Assembly: GCF_024753565.1 (NCBI RefSeq)
Contig: NZ_JANTPT010000001.1
Location: 1,753,336 to 1,817,335 of the forward strand
DNA: 64,000 nucleotides
Origin: Mechercharimyces sp. CAU 1602
Lineage (GTDB): Bacteria > Bacillota > Bacilli > Thermoactinomycetales > JANTPT01
Direction: 5' to 3'
Below the pieces are notes generated by a model. That model worked only from the letters and a program-made list of their open reading frames with translations, was not told the origin of the DNA and made no database searches. The position numbers and the translations under genes were made by a program. Position 1 is the stretch's first letter; the number at the start of each line of letters is the position of its first letter. Positions 34,888 to 42,058 of the stretch are shown one piece after another.

Positions 34888-36144
34888 ATGCAATCATCTT
34901 TTTTATCAGCTATCCTGCACCTAAAAGAGGAAACTAATGATACGAGTATTTGGTGCAAAAATATTTGCCGCGCGCTCCCAGAGTATAACTTTTCTTTTGA
35001 CTTTACACGGGTACCTTATCATCTAAATCAAGTAATGGAGCCAACCACGCTCTTTGAAGTTGCTCAAGTCGCCAATCTATCATTGGAACAAGTTAGTCGG
35101 TTGGAATATCCTTTAGATGGCCCAATTGAAACCCTCCAAAAAAATTGGGAGAACCGCTCTCACTTCTCCCCTTTAGAACAGCTCAACATTGCTTTCCATC
35201 TCACTGCAATCTCCCGCTTTGAACAAGCATGGAGTATACTTACAAGCATGGATCGCTATCAACTAACCCCTTGCGCACAATTATATTTCTACTTACTCAC
35301 CTTTGTCATTAAGAACAGACTAGGTGTTATCGCTGTTGATGAAGAGTTCACATCCATCAAACACATCATCACAGAAAACACAATTCCAGCAAGCATTCAA
35401 CTTAATATGTCCTCACAAGCGATTGTCTGGTATATTAAGCAAAAAAGCGTAAAATCATCTTTATATCAATGGTTTGTACAGTGTGGATTGCAAGCAAAAG
35501 AAAAATTGAGTCACAGCGTCGACTTTCAAGATTACATTTCGCTCTCCACCTTTCATCGGGCCTATGCCATGATTCCAGCTGAAGAGAAAAAAGTAGAAGA
35601 GACAAGAGAAATCATGAAACTAGCTTTGCACTATGCTATGATCGCCACTCCCCGCACTCCCTTAGAAGAAGTAAAACGAGCCGATGCGATGAAAACAGCC
35701 TACGAATCAGAAGTGAAAGAGCACCTCTATCTATCCCGTCAATTTTCCCTCGCCGAACAAGCGGGACGTAATTTGATTGAGCTAGATCCACACTGGAGCA
35801 TATCGTATCAAGAATTAGCTGAAGTATATAGCCACTTCAAGCGCTTCGATGAAGCATTAGACATGTACCATAAAGCAGCTACGATTGGACTCCCTCGACT
35901 CACATTCTCCCATTTTATGAGTGGCTATACACTTTCACAACTACAGCGTGACGATGAGGCTATTGCAGCCTATCAAAAAACATTAGACCTAGATCCAGAA
36001 AATATATCAGCCGGAGTAAACGCCCTTCAATTAGCCCGAAAAACGAACCACCCAGATTCTAGTAAATTAGAACTATTACTGCAAAAGTGGGATGAGGAAG
36101 GGATTTTAACAGATGCACACCGGTCATTTTTAGCACGTGTATGA
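34888..36144 (+). CDS. TPR protein with helical N-terminal domain
   Basis: The 418-residue soluble protein is all-helical by appearance. The C-terminal part (about residues 295-385) has clear TPR units: WSISYQELAEVYSHFKRFDE, then LDMYHKAATIGLPR, then SGYTLSQLQRDDEAIAAYQK with the canonical LDLDPEN. Residues 1-90 form a separate domain, and 90-290 are weaker helical repeats. Length and architecture recall Rap/NprR-type peptide receptors, but no DNA-binding or phosphatase signature is visible, so function is unassigned. SD GAGAGGTGAAACC. Confidence 0.8.
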   Translation: MQSSFLSAILHLKEETNDTSIWCKNICRALPEYNFSFDFTRVPYHLNQVMEPTTLFEVAQVANLSLEQVSRLEYPLDGPIETLQKNWENRSHFSPLEQLNIAFHLTAISRFEQAWSILTSMDRYQLTPCAQLYFYLLTFVIKNRLGVIAVDEEFTSIKHIITENTIPASIQLNMSSQAIVWYIKQKSVKSSLYQWFVQCGLQAKEKLSHSVDFQDYISLSTFHRAYAMIPAEEKKVEETREIMKLALHYAMIATPRTPLEEVKRADAMKTAYESEVKEHLYLSRQFSLAEQAGRNLIELDPHWSISYQELAEVYSHFKRFDEALDMYHKAATIGLPRLTFSHFMSGYTLSQLQRDDEAIAAYQKTLDLDPENISAGVNALQLARKTNHPDSSKLELLLQKWDEEGILTDAHRSFLARV

Positions 36145-36189
36145 ATAAAGAGAGCACCGGCATTTCCAGCCGATGCTCTCTTTATTCAT
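36141..36189. terminator. Bidirectional terminator after the TPR gene
   Basis: A 16-bp stem (36141-36156 with 36174-36189) with an inner CCGGC/GCCG extension overlaps the stop of the TPR gene. It also serves the converging terC gene. Confidence 0.85.
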
Positions 36190-36196
36190 ACTCACA

Positions 36197-36886
36197 CTAA
36201 ATTACTTCCCTCTTTCCTTTCTCCCCCTCTTCAGCATTTTTGTTCTTCCACCAACCAAGCAATAATACCCCTACCACTATCGCTACGATCACAATCCATT
36301 GCATCCATGGATTTTGGTTGAAGAATGGTTGCACAAACCCTTCTCCTACCATCATCTTAGCGGCTGTAAAAGCAAGAACCGCTGCTCCAAAGTATATAAT
36401 CATTGGATAGCGTTCCATTAAGCGAAGAATAATGGCACTGCCCCAAATCATAATGGGTACACTGATCAGTAGCCCCAAAATAACCAGTACATAATCCCCA
36501 TGCGCAGCACCTGCAATCGCAATCACGTTATCCAGTCCCATCACTGCATCCGCAATCACTATCGTACGGATGGCAGCAAATAAATTGTTGCCCGCTTCAA
36601 TATCATGCTCTCCATCGTCTACCAACAGTTTGTATGAGATCCATACCAGCAGAAGTCCACCCACAAGCAGCAAACCCGGGATTTTCAACAACCAGACAAC
36701 CGCTAATGTAGCCAGGATGCGAATCCCAATCGCACCTACGGTTCCCCAGACAATCGCTTTTTTCTGTTGCTCTTTCGGAAGCCTTCTGGCAGCGAGTCCA
36801 ATTACAATCGCGTTATCCCCTGCTAAAAGTAGATCGATAATAATAATTGTAATTAATGCTCCGATAAATTCTGAACCCAGTTCCAA
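36197..36886 (-). CDS. TerC-family membrane protein (probable manganese exporter)
   Basis: The 229-residue integral membrane protein is of the TerC/YjbE/YkoY group. Family acids in membrane segments are visible: DLLLAGDNAIVIGLAARRLP (about residues 18-37) and ADAVMGLDNVIAIAGAAHG (about 112-130). Members of this group export Mn2+ and load exported metalloproteins. The leader carries a yybP-ykoY manganese riboswitch, which fits a role in manganese relief. The ATG at 36886 is only weakly served by an SD (GGAGTCGAGATCC). The C-terminus is charged. Confidence 0.93.
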   Translation of the reverse strand: MELGSEFIGALITIIIIDLLLAGDNAIVIGLAARRLPKEQQKKAIVWGTVGAIGIRILATLAVVWLLKIPGLLLVGGLLLVWISYKLLVDDGEHDIEAGNNLFAAIRTIVIADAVMGLDNVIAIAGAAHGDYVLVILGLLISVPIMIWGSAIILRLMERYPMIIYFGAAVLAFTAAKMMVGEGFVQPFFNQNPWMQWIVIVAIVVGVLLLGWWKNKNAEEGEKGKREVI

Positions 36887-36910
36887 TGGATCTCGACTCC
36901 TTTTATTTAA

Positions 36911-36944
36911 ATAAAAAGACCCTTACCGTGATTAGGTAAAAGTC
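36911..36944 (-). terminator. Second (proximal) terminator in the terC leader
   Basis: A 10-bp stem including two G-U pairs (36935-36944 with 36918-36927) is followed by TTTTTAT on the minus strand, 25 bases before the terC start. Its sequence resembles the first terminator. Confidence 0.7.
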
Positions 36945-36956
36945 TCATAAAAATCC

Positions 36957-36994
36957 ATAAAAATAGACCATTTACCTATCATCGGTAAAGGTCT
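36957..36994 (-). terminator. First terminator of the riboswitch expression platform
   Basis: AGACCTTTACC (36984-36994) pairs with GGTAAATGGTCT (36965-36976), one bulged A, followed by ATTTTTAT. Its 5' arm overlaps the 3' end of the aptamer, so ligand binding and termination are exclusive. Confidence 0.8.
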
Positions 36995-37072
36995 CGCTAA
37001 CAACGTTTCGTTGCCACTAAAGCCGGGGACGAACCCGTAATGACGACTTTAATGTGCAGCTACTCCCCTTCA
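36990..37072 (-). ncRNA. yybP-ykoY manganese riboswitch aptamer
   Basis: Read on the minus strand, the leader begins AAGGGGAGTAGC, the family's conserved 5' consensus. GTCGTCA and GGGTTCGTCCCC hairpin segments follow, and it closes at TAGCGAGACC, the conserved 3' consensus. This family (RF00080) binds Mn2+ and usually turns on efflux genes such as terC-type membrane proteins. A sigma-A promoter precedes it directly. Confidence 0.9.
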
Positions 37073-37077
37073 CCGTT

Positions 37078-37107
37078 ATTATATCGAATCCCTGGGCTAT
37101 TCGTCAA
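37078..37107 (-). promoter_or_regulatory. Promoter of the terC riboswitch transcript
   Basis: TTGACG (37102-37107) and TATAAT (37078-37083) are 18 bases apart on the minus strand. Transcription would start right at the aptamer. Confidence 0.8.
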
Positions 37108-37481
37108 TCCGAAAATAATGGATTTCCCACTCATACACATATTTCTCACTCTTTTTTTTACACTAAAGGAAACCGATTTATCTTCCCCATCGTGTAGGAA
37201 TAGAGGAAGATGAGATCACTCCTGTATTCTCTGTTGACTCATTATATTTTATGCGAGTAACTAGAAATATTGCTTAGCTCCTCTTATAACATAGCTGAAC
37301 TTACACCTTTCCTACCTACCAAGGTCTTACTTCCTTGACCCCGATGTAGATTTCTTTCTTCTCTATATGTACATTTTGATGTACATTTTGAGCGATTTAA
37401 GACGAGCCGCAATCCTGCTTATGTTAAAATTAAGGTGTAGAATGAAATAAGCGCAGGGATAACGCTAGAAAGGATGAACTT
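37108..37481. other. Intergenic region between terC leader and yuiD
   Basis: No gene of useful length with an SD is seen. It holds a 7-bp imperfect hairpin (37180-37213), the tandem 12-base repeat at 37367-37390, and a probable extended -10 (TGTTAAAAT, 37422-37430) for yuiD. Confidence 0.5.
37367..37390 (+). repeat. Tandem 12-base direct repeat
   Basis: ATGTACATTTTG occurs twice head to tail (37367-37378 and 37379-37390). Each copy contains the palindrome TGTACA. It lies about 35 bases upstream of the putative yuiD -10 element. Confidence 0.85.
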
Positions 37482-37964
37482 ATGCTAAGGGACCTACTTA
37501 CTAATTATCCATTATGGACAGCTGCAATCGCAATTTTGTCCGCGCAAGTGATAAAACTACCCTGGCACTACTTTATGAATCGAGAATGGGATTGGAATTG
37601 GTTGGTCAACCCTGGGGGAATGCCGAGCTCCCACACATCAGCTGTTACTTCTTTAGCCACTGCTGTCGGCTTACAAGAAGGAATGGACTCACCTATTTTC
37701 GCCTTATCTGCTGTCTTTGCTGTTATCGTCATGTATGACGCTACCGGTGTGCGAAGACAAGCTGGCATGCATGCTCAAGTGCTCAATCAACTACGTAATG
37801 ACTTTGCCAGTCTCATGGACGAATTGCGACAGATGAAAGAGAAGAGCCCAGATGAAACCCGCGTCAACCTCAAAGAAATATTAGGGCATCAACCGATCGA
37901 AGTGTTTACAGGTGCCTGGTTTGGGTTTGCGGTTGCGCTACTTGTTTCCTTCTTCTGGCATTAG
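37482..37964 (+). CDS. yuiD: Divergent PAP2-family membrane protein YuiD
   Basis: The 160-residue protein of the YuiD/DUF212 family is a short divergent PAP2 phosphatase fold. Segments YPLWTAAIAILSAQVIKLP, WLVNPGGMPSSHTSAVTSLA (about residues 38-57) and YDATGVRRQAGMHAQVLNQL (about 86-105) are diagnostic. It has three to four membrane segments. The SSHT block suggests an acid-phosphatase-like site, but activity is unproven. SD AAAGGATGAACTT. Confidence 0.93.
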   Translation: MLRDLLTNYPLWTAAIAILSAQVIKLPWHYFMNREWDWNWLVNPGGMPSSHTSAVTSLATAVGLQEGMDSPIFALSAVFAVIVMYDATGVRRQAGMHAQVLNQLRNDFASLMDELRQMKEKSPDETRVNLKEILGHQPIEVFTGAWFGFAVALLVSFFWH

Positions 37965-38000
37965 AAAAGATGGGGAAGAGAACATAAGGAGGAATAGCTT

Positions 38001-38828
38001 ATGAAACGGATAGTATCCATCTGTCCTAGCAATACCGAAGTGCTCGCTTCACTAGGACTTACGGATCGATTGGTGGGGATCGACGACTATTCTGATTGGC
38101 CAAATTCTATCTCACATCTCCCCCGTTGTGGGCCCGATCTTCACATCGATATCGACAAAGTGCAGCGCCTACAGCCAGATCTGGTACTCGCTTCACTCAG
38201 TGTCCCTGGAATGGAACGAAATATCGAGCGACTAGAAAAGGAAAATATCAATACCCTTATCCTTAACCCTAAGTCGATTTCAGACATTCTTTCAGATATA
38301 AGAACCGTGGGTCAACACTGTGGGCAAGAAAGAAAAGCTGAGAAGGTGGTTTCCCAAATAACAAATCAACTCTCCACCCTACGTGCCCATATCCCTCAAC
38401 TAACACCCCCGCCCCGCCTCTATTGGGAGTGGTGGCCCAAACCTGTTTTTACTCCTGGAGGTGGAAACTGGCTAAGTGAAGTCAGTAAACTTGTAGGTGC
38501 AGTTAATATCTTTGCGGACCAACCTGAAGAAAATGTGAAGAGCACTTGGGAGGAGGTTGCTGACCGAAACCCGGATCGAGCGCTGATCGTATGGACAGGT
38601 GTGCCGATTGAACGAGTGAAGAAAGAGCCTATCTTGCAACGTCCAGCTTGGCAGAATACCCCTATCGCCCACCCAGAACGAGTCACGATCTTAGAAGAAG
38701 GCTGGTACTGTAGACCATCCTACCGCTTACTAACCGGAATTCAATATTTAGCCCATCTGCTCTATCCTAATCATATTCTCGCCCCTGACCCAAACCACCC
38801 ACTCACCTCTAACATCCCCGTTACATAA
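38001..38828 (+). CDS. Helical-backbone metal receptor/BtuF-like protein without signal peptide
   Basis: The 275-residue protein is of the PBP2 (BtuF/FhuD) class: RIVSICPSNTEVLASLGLTDRLVGIDDYSDWP at the start, LQPDLVLASLSVP (about residues 54-66), and a late WTGVP block. Such proteins bind cobalamin or iron-siderophores. This copy begins at once with the domain, with no signal peptide or lipobox, so it would be cytoplasmic. No ABC permease or ATPase is adjacent. SD AAGGAGGAATAGCTT. Ligand unknown. Confidence 0.88.
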   Translation: MKRIVSICPSNTEVLASLGLTDRLVGIDDYSDWPNSISHLPRCGPDLHIDIDKVQRLQPDLVLASLSVPGMERNIERLEKENINTLILNPKSISDILSDIRTVGQHCGQERKAEKVVSQITNQLSTLRAHIPQLTPPPRLYWEWWPKPVFTPGGGNWLSEVSKLVGAVNIFADQPEENVKSTWEEVADRNPDRALIVWTGVPIERVKKEPILQRPAWQNTPIAHPERVTILEEGWYCRPSYRLLTGIQYLAHLLYPNHILAPDPNHPLTSNIPVT

Positions 38829-38862
38829 AAAAAGTGTCCTCCATAAAAGAGGACACTTAGAA
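38828..38862. terminator. Bidirectional terminator
   Basis: A 10-bp stem (38832-38841 with 38849-38858) separates the BtuF-like gene from yuiB, with T/A runs on the left side favouring the minus strand. Confidence 0.75.
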
Positions 38863-39132
38863 CATCTGAAAGCCTTTATCTCTTAAAGTTTTAATTACCC
38901 ATCCACTTAGGAATGCACCGATCAATCCGCTTACCAATACGATAAGATCGCCACCTAGGGCTTGACGACCTTCGCTGAAGAGGTCAAACATCAACCACGC
39001 TACCAATGCTACGTATATTATAATCGGAAGCCATGTCGTCTTTAAAATCATATTAAAGATAAAACCAACTCCGAAAGCTAATGCCATAAAAAGCAGGATA
39101 GAGATTATTAATTGGGGTATACTCATCATCAT
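38857..39132 (-). CDS. yuiB: YuiB-family membrane protein
   Basis: The 91-residue protein has three hydrophobic segments (about residues 5-28, 33-51 and 62-83) and the family pattern MALAFGVGFIFNMILKTTWLP. Function unknown. It diverges from hemQ. Several ATG codons lie at the start (residues 1-3). Confidence 0.85.
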   Translation of the reverse strand: MMMSIPQLIISILLFMALAFGVGFIFNMILKTTWLPIIIYVALVAWLMFDLFSEGRQALGGDLIVLVSGLIGAFLSGWVIKTLRDKGFQMF

Positions 39133-39263
39133 CGCTCATCGCCTCCTCCCACTTGCGATTCCTATCTACATGTAGTTCCTGTATAGTCTACAAAAAATCG
39201 ATAGAGGGGTCAATGTCAGCACGATTTAATCTGTGTCATGTAAGCGACAATTCCATTATCAAT

Positions 39264-39293
39264 TTGCGCATGCTATTCCAAGTTGGGTACAAT
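39264..39293 (+). promoter_or_regulatory. hemQ promoter
   Basis: TTGCGC (39264-39269) and TACAAT (39288-39293) with an 18-base spacer, about 33 bases before the start codon. Confidence 0.6.
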
Positions 39294-39326
39294 CGTAAGT
39301 GTATGAATCAAAGGAGGAATCATTTT

Positions 39327-40076
39327 ATGAGACCACGTTCAGCTCGTCCTGGATCAACTGGGACTGAAACGACAGGAGAGAAACCAACTCTACCTACCCA
39401 ATACATTAATTTCTCTTTCTTTAAGCTAGACCCTGCTTTCCGTCGATTAAGTGAAGAAGAACAACAACGCGGAAAAGAAGAATTCGCCGCTGTCGTGAAA
39501 GAGTACCATGCTCGCAATGACATGATGGTGCTTAGTTACTCCACTATCGGTATTCGAGCCGATGTCGACCTTGTGCTCTGGCGCATTGCCAAAGATGTAG
39601 AATCATTTCAAGAAATGACTCATCGCCTTTTGCATACTGGTCTAGGAAAGTATATGGAACTTAGCTATTCTTATCTTTCCATAAGTAAACGTAGTATATA
39701 TGTGGATAAACTGGATCCTTCTCATCAGAATCCGCGCACTTATATTATTCCTGGACAGAGTAAGTACCTCTTTGTCTATCCGTTCATTAAGACAAGAGAT
39801 TGGTATCAACTTTCATTCCCTGCCCGCCAAGGAATGATGGATGAACATATCCAAGTAGGAGGAAAATATCCCTCTGTAAAATTAAATACCACTTACTCCT
39901 TCGGAATCGATGACCAAGAGTTTGTCGTCGCCTTTGAAACAGACGAAATCAAAGACTTTCTTCACTTAGTTCAGGAACTACGTGAGACAGAAGCAAGTCG
40001 GTATACCTTAGTAGACACACCGATGTTTACTTGTGTCAGCCACAAGGATATCATCGACGCTCTCCACACTCTATAA
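39327..40076 (+). CDS. hemQ: Coproheme decarboxylase HemQ (ChdC)
   Basis: The ATG at 39327 follows AAAGGAGGAATC and gives 249 residues, the usual size. The chlorite-dismutase fold is clear: TQYINFSFFKLDPAFRRL, then MVLSYSTIGIRADVDLVLWR (about 69-88), then YVDKLDPSHQNPRTYIIPG, then YPFIKTRDWYQLSF, then GMMDEHIQVGGKYP. The His in MMDEHIQVG is the probable proximal haem ligand. It catalyses the last step of the coproporphyrin-dependent haem pathway of Gram-positive bacteria. Confidence 0.95.
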   Translation: MRPRSARPGSTGTETTGEKPTLPTQYINFSFFKLDPAFRRLSEEEQQRGKEEFAAVVKEYHARNDMMVLSYSTIGIRADVDLVLWRIAKDVESFQEMTHRLLHTGLGKYMELSYSYLSISKRSIYVDKLDPSHQNPRTYIIPGQSKYLFVYPFIKTRDWYQLSFPARQGMMDEHIQVGGKYPSVKLNTTYSFGIDDQEFVVAFETDEIKDFLHLVQELRETEASRYTLVDTPMFTCVSHKDIIDALHTL

Positions 40077-40091
40077 GGTACGAACCAAACA

Positions 40092-40133
40092 AAGAAGGAG
40101 CCATACCCGCATGGGAAGGCTCCTTCTTATATA
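40092..40133 (+). terminator. Terminator after hemQ
   Basis: An 11-bp stem (40092-40102 with 40118-40128) followed by TTCTTATATA. Confidence 0.75.
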
Positions 40134-40159
40134 GTAAGACAGCTAGCCTCTTCACTTCT

Positions 40160-40315
40160 CTACTTTTCCCCCTTTTCTGCTTCTTTTTCACGTATTCCTG
40201 ATCCTTTGCATGCATGACAGGTTTCAGATCCGCCGAGCAGGAGTTGCACGTAACCATCCCCTTTACACATTGAACATACTTCTAGATGAATCTCTGCGAT
40301 CGTTATACCCATCAT
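40160..40315 (-). CDS. yuiA: YuiA-family small zinc-finger protein
   Basis: The 51-residue protein has paired zinc-knuckle motifs CSMCKGDGYVQLLLGGSETC and CHACKGSG, as in DnaJ-type CxxCxGxG repeats and B. subtilis YuiA. The ATG at 40315 is chosen because GGGAG lies 6 bases before it; the frame is open further upstream to 40360 without support. Its partner is unknown. Tandem cre-like sites lie upstream of its promoter. Confidence 0.85.
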   Translation of the reverse strand: MMGITIAEIHLEVCSMCKGDGYVQLLLGGSETCHACKGSGIREKEAEKGEK

Positions 40316-40351
40316 GTTCAGCTCCCTCTTCTTAATTCTAATTTTCTGTTT

Positions 40352-40380
40352 ATAGTACAATACTTTTAATCATTTGAAAA
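40352..40380 (-). promoter_or_regulatory. yuiA promoter
   Basis: TTTTCA (40375-40380) and TACTAT (40352-40357) with a 17-base spacer on the minus strand; start of transcription near 40345. Confidence 0.5.
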
Positions 40381-40397
40381 GGGGGGATTGGTGGAAA

Positions 40398-40432
40398 TGA
40401 GAGCGTTTACCTGTTATTTGAAAGCGTTTACA
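40398..40432. promoter_or_regulatory. Pair of cre-like CcpA sites
   Basis: TGAGAGCGTTTACC (40398-40411) and TGAAAGCGTTTACA (40419-40432) match the CcpA operator consensus; the second is perfect. The 21-base offset places both on the same helix face. Relative to the yuiA start of transcription the centres are near -60 and -81, where CcpA can activate. Confidence 0.6.
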
Positions 40433-40535
40433 TCACTATTAATTCTAGCATCTTCTCCTATTTTAAAATAATTTGTTAACATTTTGTGTAGAGAATCATA
40501 TGATTGCTTCTTTTGCAATTCACAGTACAAAAAAA

Positions 40536-40571
40536 GCAAAAACACCGATTGCAGATAATCAGTGTTTTTGC
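40536..40571 (-). terminator. Terminator of the NDH-2 gene
   Basis: A 15-bp stem (40557-40571 with 40536-40550) followed by TTTTTTTG on the minus strand. Confidence 0.9.
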
Positions 40572-40587
40572 CTTCTTCATCGTCTAC

Positions 40588-41784
40588 TTACAGTTTCCCT
40601 TTACGCAATACCATGGAGATTCCACCTAATTTATAGAACCAGCGTAAGTCGTTAGCACGCTTGAGGAAAGCAGGGGTCGAACCAAACATCTTTTTCGTTC
40701 CCACCATTCCAATCGCTTCATTGCGACCCAATGAGGCCAACGTACCCTTCATGTCAAACTCATATGGCTTCACATCTCCACCGCGCATGAGGAGGGGTAA
40801 GTTTCTACCTAACCATTCTCCTTGCTGTGTGGCCATCTGAGCAGTTGGTGGGTAGGGGCGGTCTATCTCTTCATTGATGATTAAAGAGCTGTCCCCAATT
40901 ACAAAGATATCCTCATGACCTGGTGCGCGCAAGAATTCATCTACTTTCACGCGCCCACGCATGGTTTCTACACCTGATTCTTCAACCACTTTGTTACCAC
41001 GAACACCACCAGTCCATACTACGGTAGCCGCTTTAACTTCCTCTCCACCCTTGAGTACAACACCTTCAGGGGAACACGATTCAATCGGAATACCAATTTT
41101 AAACTCTACTCCACGGCTTTCTAAATAGTTGGTTGCATACTCAACCAGATCTTTATCAAACCCTGGTAGGGCCGTTGGAGCCGCTTCCACATTAACTAAA
41201 CGCACTTTGTTCTGAGGAATATCGTAGTCACGGCACAATTGAGGAATACGATCTACCAACTCACCCACAAACTCAATGCCTGTAAAGCCAGCTCCACCAA
41301 CTACGATGGTAACAAGATCTTGGCGCTCGCCTTTCAGATGATATTGAGAGAACTGGTACTCAATATGCTCACGAATCATTCGTACACTGTTGATATTCCG
41401 AATGAAGTATGCATTTTCCAACAACCCTTGAATGCCAAATGTTTCTGGCGCGCTCCCCATTGCCATCACGAGATAATCATACGCTAAACCTTCATTGGAA
41501 TTCTCCAAGGTTACTACTTTTTTCTCACGATCGACCGCTGTAACACGATCTTGTACAAACCGTACTTTACGCTCATCCAGCACACTGCTGATCGGTACAC
41601 GTGTATAATCATGATGAAGCGTTCCAGCCGCAGGTTCATGCAACTTTGTCGTCACATAATGATAGGGATTCTGGTTTACCAAGGTTACTTCCGCTTCGTT
41701 ATAGGAAAGCCCTTTCTGTAAACCCTTAGCTGTCATGAGACCGCCATAACCAGCCCCAAGGATTAATATCTTTGGCTTACTCAT
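40588..41784 (-). CDS. Type II NADH dehydrogenase (YumB/YutJ-like)
   Basis: The protein is a two-dinucleotide-fold flavoprotein of 398 residues. The FAD loop GAGYGGLMTAKGLQ is at residues 10-23. The NADH loop is VVGGAGFTGIEFVGEL (about 161-176). The late FAD block is DIFVIGDSS, followed by PPTAQMATQQGEWLG, a quinone-side segment of NDH-2. It should pass electrons from NADH to menaquinone at the membrane without proton pumping. The ATG at 41784 is preferred over 41802 because GGGTGAG lies just before it. Confidence 0.93.
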   Translation of the reverse strand: MSKPKILILGAGYGGLMTAKGLQKGLSYNEAEVTLVNQNPYHYVTTKLHEPAAGTLHHDYTRVPISSVLDERKVRFVQDRVTAVDREKKVVTLENSNEGLAYDYLVMAMGSAPETFGIQGLLENAYFIRNINSVRMIREHIEYQFSQYHLKGERQDLVTIVVGGAGFTGIEFVGELVDRIPQLCRDYDIPQNKVRLVNVEAAPTALPGFDKDLVEYATNYLESRGVEFKIGIPIESCSPEGVVLKGGEEVKAATVVWTGGVRGNKVVEESGVETMRGRVKVDEFLRAPGHEDIFVIGDSSLIINEEIDRPYPPTAQMATQQGEWLGRNLPLLMRGGDVKPYEFDMKGTLASLGRNEAIGMVGTKKMFGSTPAFLKRANDLRWFYKLGGISMVLRKGKL

Positions 41785-41952
41785 ATTTCTCACCCATTCC
41801 ATCGATAATACTATCGGTTAATAAATTCGGTAATAAGGACGTATCCATCATTTCCGTACAAACCCCACTTACACTATGATAATTATTTCACGAACTTTTG
41901 ACAAGGGGAAATGAATAATCATATTGTGCCCATCACATATTGTAGTATCCTC

Positions 41953-41981
41953 TTCTCAACCCACTGACAGACCAGTATAAT
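41953..41981 (+). promoter_or_regulatory. yumC promoter candidate
   Basis: TTCTCA (41953-41958) and TATAAT (41976-41981), spacer 17. A second candidate (TTGACA 41898-41903, TATTGT 41922-41927, spacer 18) lies further upstream. Confidence 0.5.
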
Positions 41982-42058
41982 GGAAAAAGAGGACAAAGGT
42001 AGATCAACCAGTCAATATAGAATACTAAGAACTACCAAAATCATCCGGAGGTGCACCC

